Source: Candidatus Peregrinibacteria bacterium
GTDB lineage: Bacteria; Patescibacteriota; Gracilibacteria; UBA1369
Direction: 5' to 3'
Assembly: GCA_014729615.1 (NCBI GenBank)
Contig: WJJQ01000087.1
Location: 1-15,146 of the forward strand
DNA length: 15,146 nucleotides
Numbering within the stretch: the first letter of the stretch is position 1; each line of letters opens with the position of its first letter. The translations under genes and the position numbers were made by a program. The notes under the pieces are model-generated. The model searched no databases and was not told the DNA's origin. It was given only the letters and a program-made list of their open reading frames with translations. This document shows positions 1-6,664 of this stretch, piece by piece.

Positions 1-948
1 GAACCAAAACAGACTCTGGAAAAAATTGGCCAGTCATTTTCCGTAACTCGAGAAAGAATCAGACAAATTGAGAAAATCGCCCTCGGCAAACTAAGAAGAA
101 CAGTTCAAAATTCAAAACTTAACAATATTAACAGTCTTGCCATCGAAATCTTGAAAGAAAAAGGCGGAGTGGCAACTGAAAGTAAAATTGTTTCGGAAGT
201 TCTTAACAGAATATCCAGCTCTCAGGATGTAGATGCCAACATTATTAAACTGGCACTCAATATTAATCCGGAAATTAGCAAAACCGAGAAAACAAACTTA
301 TTCAAACCCTTCTGGAGACTTAAAACGGTCAGTATGGATACGGTTAAAAATATAGTTGCTAAGGGTATTTCTCTATTAAACAAGAAGAATGATGTTTTAC
401 AAAGTGAAGTGATCACTGAAGAACTAAAAGAATTGCTGGAAGGTAAAGAAAAAAACCTTTCGTCTGAAATTATTGTTTCTTCATTGGAAACAGATAAACG
501 TATAAAGAAGGTTGATAATACGTTCGGTTTGATGATCTGGAGGCATATTAATCCAAGAAGCATTAGAGACAAGGCATTTATTGTTTTGAAAGACCATAAC
601 AAACCACTGCACTTTGTTGATATTGCCAATAAAATTACGGAAAGTGGATTTGATAAAAAAGTTGTTACCACTCAAGCGGTTCATAATGAATTAATACGTT
701 ATGATCAATTTGTGCTTGTAGGCAGAGGTTTATATGCTCTTAAGGAATGGGGATTCAAAAAGGGGACAGTTGCTGATGTGATTGAAGATTTGTTGAATAA
801 AAAGAGTCCATTAACAAAACAGGAAATAATCGAAGGTGTTCTTAAACAAAGACATGTTAAAAAAGGAACCATTTCATTGAATTTACAGAAAAACCCCCGA
901 TTTGTCCGTGTCGGTCGTGCCGTTTATAAACTGGATAAGACAAAATAA
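1..948 (+). CDS. Sigma-70 region 4 / HARE-HTH winged-helix regulator (5' partial)
   Basis: The reading frame is open from the first base, so the gene starts upstream of the window; 315 codons plus TAA are visible. Residues about 1-35 are the helix-turn-helix of sigma-70 region 4, the -35-recognition fold, with the motif SVTRERIRQIE. The rest is a chain of winged-helix-like units. The clearest is a HARE-HTH domain (the fold of the Bacillus RNA polymerase delta subunit) at about residues 181-250, containing QAVHNELIR and GRGLYALKEWG, followed by one more winged-helix unit. No sigma region 2 is visible. It is a paralogue of the gene at 5538-6605; that alignment implies about 40 N-terminal residues are missing. 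A transcription role (RNA polymerase-associated or DNA-binding) is inferred; target genes are unknown. A TTG at 151 is not a credible start because it would remove the sigma4 helix-turn-helix. Its stop overlaps the next gene's ATG by one base. Confidence 0.85.
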   Translation, partial: EPKQTLEKIGQSFSVTRERIRQIEKIALGKLRRTVQNSKLNNINSLAIEILKEKGGVATESKIVSEVLNRISSSQDVDANIIKLALNINPEISKTEKTNLFKPFWRLKTVSMDTVKNIVAKGISLLNKKNDVLQSEVITEELKELLEGKEKNLSSEIIVSSLETDKRIKKVDNTFGLMIWRHINPRSIRDKAFIVLKDHNKPLHFVDIANKITESGFDKKVVTTQAVHNELIRYDQFVLVGRGLYALKEWGFKKGTVADVIEDLLNKKSPLTKQEIIEGVLKQRHVKKGTISLNLQKNPRFVRVGRAVYKLDKTK

Positions 949-1271
949 TGGTTGATAATTGCATTTTTTGTAAAATCATTGCCAAGCAAATTCCCGCAAC
1001 AATTGTGTTCGAAGACGAACAAATAATTGCCTTTAAAGATATACACCCGAAAGCCAAGGTGCATTTATTAATCGTTCCCAAAAAGCATATAGCTACATTT
1101 AAAGAAATTTCTGCAAATGACGGTGATTTGCTTGGCCATATGCTAATAAAAACCAAAGAAATTGCCGAAGAACATCATTTAAACGATTATAAACTTTCGG
1201 TAAACGTGGGTCAGCATGGGGGCCAGGAAGTCTTTCACTTACATTTGCATTTAATGAGCGCCCCAAACTAA
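948..1271 (+). CDS. HIT-family (HINT-like) nucleotide hydrolase
   Basis: This 107-residue protein has the normal length of the HINT branch of histidine-triad proteins. The signature HxHxHxx is at residues 97-103 (HLHLHLM), with the catalytic His expected in the middle of the triad. The N-terminus carries CxxC (C5, C8), and H47 lies in PKKH; these are the usual zinc-site ligands of bacterial HINT proteins. Family members hydrolyse nucleoside phosphoramidates and aminoacyl-adenylates in the cytoplasm; the physiological substrate here is not known. The ATG shares its A with the stop of the upstream sigma4-HARE gene (TAATG), so the two are very likely co-transcribed and translationally coupled. 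The stop overlaps the convergent gene at 1268-1780 by 4 bases. Identification is firm; the specific substrate is not. Confidence 0.93.
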   Translation: MVDNCIFCKIIAKQIPATIVFEDEQIIAFKDIHPKAKVHLLIVPKKHIATFKEISANDGDLLGHMLIKTKEIAEEHHLNDYKLSVNVGQHGGQEVFHLHLHLMSAPN

Positions 1272-1780
1272 TGCGAAGAACCTTTTATGTATTTTCTCCA
1301 CAATGTTTTTAGCGCATCGCTTGTAACATAGGCCAAACTGGATAGCAAATCTTTCAGATTCCTTATTTTACTCATGGTCTTTGTCACTTCAAATGGATTA
1401 AAGCTTCTTGCCCTGAGCATTTTTTTTGCTTCTTTTTTAAGTTCCGCAATCTCCTTTTTTACTTGAGTTGAAACCTGAATGCGCATTACGTCGATTTCCG
1501 GTTCTTCATCTTCTGCGGACGCAAAATCCATACCTTGTCCACTTGTTTGCGCGGGGAACTTGGTTTTGGGCGCTTTAGACTTGTTTTCACTAACCTTTTC
1601 CGAAATTTTCCCACTCATTACTTCGGCGGATTCCAAATCGTCCAAAGTTTCACTAACTCCTTCAATAAATTCGCTATTATCAACTTCAAGTAAATCATCT
1701 TTACCAATTTGTTCCTTTTGTGAGGACTTAATTCCTTTTGATTCAATTTTATTTACAGGATCCATTTTATATATCTGCAT
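1268..1780 (-). CDS. Small acidic hypothetical protein with helical C-terminus
   Basis: I do not recognise this 170-residue protein. Residues 1-100 are rich in Glu, Asp, Ser and Lys with little hydrophobic pattern and look disordered. Residues about 100-165 form a regular amphipathic helical region (QVKKEIAELKKEAKKML, then MSKIRNLKDLLSSLAYV) ending in a basic tail. There is no signal peptide or membrane segment. Two ATGs compete: position 1780 (MQIYK) and codon 6 at 1765 (MDPVNK). The strong promoter candidate at 1792-1820 places the transcript start near 1785. That would leave about 5 nt before the first ATG or about 20 nt before the second, so the second start is quite possible. Neither has a Shine-Dalgarno sequence. 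The gene is monocistronic, divergent from valS, and its stop overlaps the HIT gene stop. The overlapping + strand frame at 1479-1829 is judged a shadow. Confidence 0.75.
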   Translation of the reverse strand: MQIYKMDPVNKIESKGIKSSQKEQIGKDDLLEVDNSEFIEGVSETLDDLESAEVMSGKISEKVSENKSKAPKTKFPAQTSGQGMDFASAEDEEPEIDVMRIQVSTQVKKEIAELKKEAKKMLRARSFNPFEVTKTMSKIRNLKDLLSSLAYVTSDALKTLWRKYIKGSSH

Positions 1781-1791
1781 AAATTCAATTA

Positions 1792-1820
1792 ATAATAAAT
1801 CAAAAACGGAAAAGTGTCAA
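1792..1820 (-). promoter_or_regulatory. Sigma70-type promoter for the acidic hypothetical gene
   Basis: Read on the - strand, a perfect TTGACA (1820-1815) is followed after 17 bases by TATTAT (1797-1792, five of six matches to TATAAT). The predicted start of transcription is near 1785. This is the best consensus promoter in the window. It lies back to back with the valS upstream region. Confidence 0.6.
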
Positions 1821-1838
1821 TTGAGATAGGATCATTAT

Positions 1839-1852
1839 TTGTGTCTACACAA
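1839..1852. repeat. Inverted repeat over the valS promoter
   Basis: The arms TTGTGT and ACACAA are perfect reverse complements separated by two bases (CT). With a one-base bulge the symmetry continues outward (ATTAT on the left, ATAAT on the right). It sits on the putative -35 region of valS and is not followed by a T run, so an operator-type site is more plausible than a terminator. The binding protein is unknown. Confidence 0.45.
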
Positions 1853-1868
1853 TAATCTATGATATAAG
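1839..1868 (+). promoter_or_regulatory. Extended -10 promoter candidate for valS
   Basis: TATAAG at 1863-1868 is preceded by TGA (TGnTATAAG, an extended -10). A weak TTGTGT at 1839-1844 lies 18 bases upstream. The predicted start near 1875 gives a leader of only about 20 nt before the valS ATG, too short for a T-box riboswitch. The -35 hexamer is one arm of the inverted repeat at 1839-1852. Confidence 0.4.
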
Positions 1869-1894
1869 TTTTGCAAAGCATTTAACGGTTTTTA

Positions 1895-4624
1895 ATGATA
1901 GAAATAGAAAAAGCATATGATCCCAAGAAATTTGAAAATGACATTTATAAAAAATGGGAGGATTCTAAAGCGTTCACACCTGAAATAGACAAATCAAAGC
2001 GGTCCTATACGATTGCAATGCCACCGCCGAACGCGACAGGTACTTTGCATTTGGGACACGCGACCATGTTGGCGATTGAAGACATATTGATCAGATATAA
2101 AAGAATGAACGGTTTTTCGGCATTATGGATTCCCGGAACTGACCATGCGGCCATTGCAACGCAAAGCGTCGTTGAAAAAAAACTTCAATCGGAAGGAATA
2201 GAGAATCCACGCCGTCAACTGGGAAGGGAAAAATTGTTAAGTGAAATCAAAAAATATGTTCAGGATTCCAAACAAACCATTCGCAACCAAATCAGAAAAA
2301 TGGGTTCCAGCTGTGATTGGACAAGAGAAAAATATACACTTGATGACAGTTTGAATAAGGCTGTTAATACTTTCTTTAAAAGGATGTATGAAGATGGAAT
2401 CATTTACCACGGTGACAGAATTGTAAACTGGGATCCGAAAATGCAAACAACGGTCGCTGATGACGAATTGGAGTATAAAGAGGAAACAACAAAATTTTAT
2501 TATTTTCAATATGGCCCTGTAGTTATTGGAACGGCCAGACCAGAAACTAAATTTGGAGATAAAGTAATAGTCGTGCATCCTGATGACGAAAGGTACAAAG
2601 AACTGCATGGAAAGGAATTTGAGCTGGAATGGATCAATGGACCTATTAAGGCAAAAGTTATAACAGATGAATGTATTGATCCTGAACTTGGAACCGGAGC
2701 AATGACAATAACACCGGCTCATTCACATATTGATTTTGAATTGGCGGAAAAGCATAATCTTGAAAAACCACAAATAATAGATTTTAATGGCAAATTGACT
2801 TCAGCCGCGGCAGAACTTGAAGGAACAGATATTGCGGACGCGCGTGATAAAGTAGTCGAAATTCTTCAAAAAAAGGGATTGTTGGTAAAAATTGATGAGA
2901 ATTACAAACATAATATTGCCGTTAACTATAGAGGGAAGGGGATTGTGGAACCTCAAATAATGAAACAATGGTTTATTGATGTTAATAAGAAAGTCATAGA
3001 CTGGAAAGGATCAAAAAGAAGTATTAAAGAAGTAATGCAGGATACGGTAAAAAGTAAAATGATAAAAATTGTACCGTCACGATTTGAAAAAACATATTTC
3101 AACTGGATAGATAATTTAAAAGATTGGTGTATTAGCAGACAGATTTGGTGGGGTCATCAAATACCCGTTTGGTATAAAGTCTCAAAGACGCACAAAGACT
3201 TATGGCAAAAACACAACGAATCATCAAGTTATTTATTGCAAAGCCTTGGCATTATGATTGATGATGTAATTTGCAGTGAAACAGAACCGACAGAAGGTTC
3301 ATGGATTAGAGATCCCGACACATTGGACACATGGTTTTCCAGCGCTTTATGGACTTTTTCCACGTTAGGATGGCCGGAAAAAACAAAAGAATTAGAATAC
3401 TTTCATCCCACTTCGGTTCTTGAAACCGGCTATGACATAATTTTTTTCTGGGTGGCCAGGATGATTCTGGCATCTACATATTGCCTTCGCACCGATGGTT
3501 TGGCTGAAGAAAATTGCGTTCCTTTTAAAGATGTTTATTTGCACGGTCTTATCAGGGACATAAATGGTTTAAAAATGTCTAAGTCAAGACCGGAAACCTG
3601 TATTGATCCGCTGGAAATGATTTATAAGTACGGTACGGATGCAGTTAGGCTAAGCTTAATAGTAGGTAATACTCCCGGTAATGACATGAGACTTTACGAA
3701 GAAAAAATTGCGGGTTACAGAAACTTTGTTAATAAAATATGGAACGCTTCAAGATTTGCTTTAATGAACGTTTCAAAGGAAGATTTAAATAGCGAAATAA
3801 ACCTAAAAGAACATGCTAAAACCAGAGCCGACAAATGGATTATTAATCACATGAATCAATTAATAAAGGACGTAAACGGCAGTATAGAAAAATATCGATT
3901 TTCAGATGCCGCCACAATGATTTATGATTTTACATGGGGCAATTATTGCGATTGGTACCTGGAAATATCTAAAGGGGAACACTTAAATCCAAAAGTTTTA
4001 CTGCATGTCCTAAAAAACATTTTAAAATTGCTTCATCCCTTTGTGCCGTTTGTAACAGAAGCTATCTGGAGCTTTTTAGACCAAAAAAATATGTTAATAA
4101 ATGAAGAATGGCCGGAATACATTGAAGGAGTCAATTTTAATTCAGACGCGGAAGAAATGGAAAAGATCCATGATATAATAACGGCTATAAGGAGTTTCAG
4201 AGCAGAAAAAAAAGTGGATGCGGGTAAAAAGATTAACGCTATCATATATGGTGGACTTTGGACCAAAGCCATTGAAGAGAAAAGGGAGCCAATCATCAGA
4301 ATGGCCAGATTAAGTGATCTGCAAGTGCAAACGGAAGGCGAAAAGGTTGAGAATGCTTTTTGGATACTTGCTGGCGGAATAAGCATTTATTTGCCGGCGG
4401 GAGATATGATTGATTTTGAAAAAGAAAAGTCAAAAATTAAAAAAGAGCTTGAAAATGAAGAAAAAATTATTTCCGGCTTAGCAAGCAAACTTAAAAATCC
4501 CGGCTTTATAAATAATGCGCCCGCCGATATTATAGAAAAAGAAAAGAAAATACTGGCCGAAAAAGAAGAGAGTTTGAATAACTTAAAAGAAAAGCTTGAA
4601 GAAATTAATAACATGAGTCAATGA
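1895..4624 (+). CDS. valS: Valyl-tRNA synthetase
   Basis: This 909-residue cytoplasmic class Ia synthetase charges tRNA-Val; its length is normal for bacterial ValRS. The HIGH motif is HLGH at residues 52-55, within PPPNATGTLHLGHA. The KMSKS motif is at residues 560-564 (GLKMSKSRPE). The inserted CP1 editing domain, which removes mis-charged Thr, is marked by GTARPETKFGDKVIVVHP. DWCISRQIWWGHQIPVWY and GYDIIFFWVARM are typical of the ValRS catalytic core. The C-terminal region (about residues 840-905) is the Lys/Glu-rich coiled-coil tRNA arm characteristic of ValRS. The ATG start gives a normal N-terminus, with no Shine-Dalgarno sequence upstream. The TGA stop overlaps the next gene's ATG in the arrangement ATGA, so the downstream repeat protein is probably made by translational coupling. 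This TGA stop also argues against a recoded genetic code. Confidence 0.98.
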   Translation: MIEIEKAYDPKKFENDIYKKWEDSKAFTPEIDKSKRSYTIAMPPPNATGTLHLGHATMLAIEDILIRYKRMNGFSALWIPGTDHAAIATQSVVEKKLQSEGIENPRRQLGREKLLSEIKKYVQDSKQTIRNQIRKMGSSCDWTREKYTLDDSLNKAVNTFFKRMYEDGIIYHGDRIVNWDPKMQTTVADDELEYKEETTKFYYFQYGPVVIGTARPETKFGDKVIVVHPDDERYKELHGKEFELEWINGPIKAKVITDECIDPELGTGAMTITPAHSHIDFELAEKHNLEKPQIIDFNGKLTSAAAELEGTDIADARDKVVEILQKKGLLVKIDENYKHNIAVNYRGKGIVEPQIMKQWFIDVNKKVIDWKGSKRSIKEVMQDTVKSKMIKIVPSRFEKTYFNWIDNLKDWCISRQIWWGHQIPVWYKVSKTHKDLWQKHNESSSYLLQSLGIMIDDVICSETEPTEGSWIRDPDTLDTWFSSALWTFSTLGWPEKTKELEYFHPTSVLETGYDIIFFWVARMILASTYCLRTDGLAEENCVPFKDVYLHGLIRDINGLKMSKSRPETCIDPLEMIYKYGTDAVRLSLIVGNTPGNDMRLYEEKIAGYRNFVNKIWNASRFALMNVSKEDLNSEINLKEHAKTRADKWIINHMNQLIKDVNGSIEKYRFSDAATMIYDFTWGNYCDWYLEISKGEHLNPKVLLHVLKNILKLLHPFVPFVTEAIWSFLDQKNMLINEEWPEYIEGVNFNSDAEEMEKIHDIITAIRSFRAEKKVDAGKKINAIIYGGLWTKAIEEKREPIIRMARLSDLQVQTEGEKVENAFWILAGGISIYLPAGDMIDFEKEKSKIKKELENEEKIISGLASKLKNPGFINNAPADIIEKEKKILAEKEESLNNLKEKLEEINNMSQ

Positions 4625-5541
4625 GCACATCACAAGTTAAAGAATATTTAAAGGAAATGCGTGATAAGGTTAAAAGTCTTATCAAGCAGGAAAAATGGCA
4701 GGATGCGCATAAATTATGCATTCAAATTTTGAATAATGACCCTGATAATATCGCTTTCATACGATTAAAGAATAGAATTGAAAAGAAAGTTCAAAAAATT
4801 AATGTCAAAGCTATAAAAAATGACATGGCCTTGCTAAAACCATTGTATAGGGAAAAGAAGTATGAAGAGTTATTAGAAAATTTAAAGGAGCTGGAACCTT
4901 ATATTCAGTTTTATCCTCCACTGAAGAAATTCATAATAAAAGTTCAGCAAAAATACAGCGAAAACGTTCATAATAAGCAAAAGCATTATTATGAAGATCA
5001 GGTAAAACACATAAAGGAATTAATCGAGAAAAAACAATTTCAAAAGGCAATACGTGACGCACAAAAGCTTAGAATTTTAAAAGTGAAGGAAGATGAATTA
5101 AAAAAATTAATAGACGATTTACGGACTAAATGGATAGATCATGAATTAGCGAAAAACAAGGAATTGCTCAGTAGCGATAAATATGAAGATATTTTATTAA
5201 AGCTTCATAAAATAGCTAAAATAGATCATTCCAATGCAAAATTAAAAAGACTAATTGAGCAATTCAAGAAAAAAAACGCAAAGCATAATATTGAATCACG
5301 AAAAGAATTTTTACATGAGGGCTTCGCAAAATTGAAACAACTGATGAAAAAGAAAAAATATGTCACCGCTCAAAAGGTGGCCCGGGAAATAATTGATATT
5401 AAGCCAAAAAGCCGGAAAGCTCATCACTACTTAAAAAAGGCTCAACGAAAATCGTCGAAAAGTTCGGAAAAAATGATTTACAAGCAGATGGCCGACAGTA
5501 GAAAAAAGCTAAAGTCTGCAGACAAAGTGGTTAAGATTTAA
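4621..5541 (+). CDS. Basic helical-repeat (TPR-like) protein of unknown function
   Basis: I do not recognise this 306-residue, very Lys-rich, almost entirely helical protein. It shows five related units, starting near residues 17, 69, 128, 179 and 235. Each has the pattern of a helix ending in a basic turn (QEKW, EKKY, KKQF, SDKY, KKKY), then a second helix (DAHKLCIQIL, EELLENLKEL, QKAIRDAQKL, EDILLKLHKI, VTAQKVAREI). A Pro/Asp-containing turn and a long connecting helix follow. This resembles divergent tetratricopeptide hairpins with an unusually long period of about 51-59 residues. There is no signal peptide or membrane segment, so it is probably cytoplasmic. Its ATG overlaps the valS stop by 4 bases, so it is co-transcribed with valS. 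Whether it binds RNA, ribosomes or proteins cannot be told from sequence. Its stop overlaps the convergent gene's stop in the palindrome TTAA. Confidence 0.8.
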   Translation: MSTSQVKEYLKEMRDKVKSLIKQEKWQDAHKLCIQILNNDPDNIAFIRLKNRIEKKVQKINVKAIKNDMALLKPLYREKKYEELLENLKELEPYIQFYPPLKKFIIKVQQKYSENVHNKQKHYYEDQVKHIKELIEKKQFQKAIRDAQKLRILKVKEDELKKLIDDLRTKWIDHELAKNKELLSSDKYEDILLKLHKIAKIDHSNAKLKRLIEQFKKKNAKHNIESRKEFLHEGFAKLKQLMKKKKYVTAQKVAREIIDIKPKSRKAHHYLKKAQRKSSKSSEKMIYKQMADSRKKLKSADKVVKI

Positions 5542-6605
5542 GAGTCTTTTTCACTTAATTTATATTGCTTTCTTCCTATTCTTATAAAGTCCTTTTTACT
5601 TTTTAAATTCAATAATACAGTTATTGGTTTAACCTGCCTTTTTTCCAAAACTTTTTGAACAATTTCTTCCTCATTTAAATTTCTATGCTCTCTTAATAAA
5701 CCCTTGATAATGTCAGTTACAGTACCTGATGAATAACCCCATTCCTTTAACGCGTAAATACCGCGACCTATTAATATAAAGTCATTGAAGCGTATCAGTT
5801 CGTTATGCACAGCCTGCAAATTTACGCGCTTGTTATCAAACCTACTGTCAATAATTGTATTACATATTTCAACAAAATGCATGGGTGAAGAATGCTGCCT
5901 TAACACGTAAAAAATCTTATCTCTGAGGGTTTTTGGATTAATATGCTTCCATTTTATCAATCCCACTTTGTCATCTATTAATTTTAATTCCTTATGAATG
6001 CCGAAAATAGATTTAAATGTAGCTACTCCATAGCTGCCGAAACCTTTATTTATATTTTGTAATTCCTGTTTGATTTCACTGATTTTCAGTAATTCATTTT
6101 TTTTCTTTAAAATAGAGATAGTAGATTCCGCTACCGATTTAATTACAGCTTCATCGTATTCAACCAGTCTGTAATAAGGCTTTATTTTAATAGTGTTGCC
6201 ATGTGCTGCGAAACGACTGTCTATGTGTAACAATAGACGAATTAAAGACGCGCCAAGTGTTTTAAAATTTCCTATTAATTTGCTTAATAAATCTTCCTCG
6301 CATAGTAATCCACCCGATTCAAGCAGAAGTTCATATGCTTCATTATTGACTCCGTAAAAAATACTGTAAGCTTGCAAGTTTCTCTTCAATTTTTGAAGTG
6401 CGCTATTTTCAATCTGACGAACTCTTTCACGAGTTACGTTAAAACTATTGCCAATTTCTTCTAATGTTTTCTTATATGCGTCATTTAAGGCGAACCTTTC
6501 TTCAACAATAATTTTTTCCCGTTCATTCAATAGCATTAACAATTTCCCTAATTCTTCCTTTATATGAGCTTCTGAAATAAGTGTGTCTGAAAAAGAATTA
6601 TTCAT
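5538..6605 (-). CDS. Sigma-70 region 4 / HARE-HTH winged-helix regulator
   Basis: This is the complete 355-residue paralogue of the gene at the left edge. Residues about 25-75 form sigma-70 region 4, with LNEREKIIVEERF and a helix-turn-helix ending NVTRERVRQIENSALQKL. Residues about 83-148 and 150-222 look like two winged-helix units. Residues about 224-290 are a clear HARE-HTH domain (LRDKIFYVL, QAVHNELIR, GRGIYALKEWG). Residues 293-350 form a further winged helix ending RIGRKQYKL. Sigma region 2, needed for -10 recognition and melting, is absent, so it is not an ordinary sigma factor. From HARE to the end, about 70 of 130 positions are identical to the first paralogue (counted by hand). It lies 59 bases downstream of the pseudo-receiver gene on the same strand, with its own promoter candidate and a perfect dyad before the ATG. 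A role in modulating RNA polymerase is inferred. Confidence 0.87.
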   Translation of the reverse strand: MNNSFSDTLISEAHIKEELGKLLMLLNEREKIIVEERFALNDAYKKTLEEIGNSFNVTRERVRQIENSALQKLKRNLQAYSIFYGVNNEAYELLLESGGLLCEEDLLSKLIGNFKTLGASLIRLLLHIDSRFAAHGNTIKIKPYYRLVEYDEAVIKSVAESTISILKKKNELLKISEIKQELQNINKGFGSYGVATFKSIFGIHKELKLIDDKVGLIKWKHINPKTLRDKIFYVLRQHSSPMHFVEICNTIIDSRFDNKRVNLQAVHNELIRFNDFILIGRGIYALKEWGYSSGTVTDIIKGLLREHRNLNEEEIVQKVLEKRQVKPITVLLNLKSKKDFIRIGRKQYKLSEKDS

Positions 6606-6609
6606 AATA

Positions 6610-6630
6610 TGATGTAGTTATTTTACATCA
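6610..6630. repeat. Perfect 7-bp inverted repeat before the sigma4-HARE gene
   Basis: TGATGTA at 6610-6616 and TACATCA at 6624-6630 are exact reverse complements separated by 7 bases. The dyad lies between the extended -10 (6635-6643) and the ATG (6605), over the expected transcription start near 6628. It could be an operator, perhaps for autoregulation or for the neighbouring wHTH regulator, or a short 5' UTR hairpin. It has no T run. Confidence 0.5.
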
Positions 6631-6634
6631 AGAG

Positions 6635-6643
6635 AGTATAACA
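6635..6643 (-). promoter_or_regulatory. Extended -10 promoter for the sigma4-HARE gene
   Basis: On the - strand, TGTTATACT combines an extended TG with TATACT, five of six matches to TATAAT. No good -35 is present at 16-18 bases upstream (CTTTCA or TTTCAA at best). It would allow expression independent of the upstream pseudo-receiver gene, whose stop is only 22 bases upstream of this element. Confidence 0.4.
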
Positions 6644-6664
6644 CTTTCTAGCGATATTGAAAGT

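Noticed and set aside
222..684. Two - strand frames (222-671, 481-684) opposite the first gene
   Set aside because: Both are antisense to a convincing sigma4/HARE coding region and resemble no family.
151..948. TTG at 151 as the start of the first gene
   Set aside because: The frame is open to the window edge and the upstream codons encode the conserved sigma region 4 helix-turn-helix, matching the paralogue.
1479..1829. + strand frame of 116 codons opposite the acidic hypothetical gene
   Set aside because: Ser/Leu-rich composition typical of the antisense of an acidic, Ser-rich protein; no promoter fits, while the - strand gene has a strong promoter and a tidy stop overlap.
1869..1894. T-box or other riboswitch ahead of valS or glyQS
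   Set aside because: Predicted leaders are about 20 nt; there is no room for a structured T-box and no GGTGG-type T-box core was seen.
2237..4614. - strand frames within valS (2237-2722, 4033-4386, 4387-4614)
   Set aside because: Antisense shadows of a conserved synthetase gene, with Ser/Phe-rich low-complexity translations.
4611..4624. TGA recoded as glycine or tryptophan
   Set aside because: TGA ends valS exactly where the next ATG overlaps, and no recognised gene needs an internal TGA, so the standard bacterial code fits.
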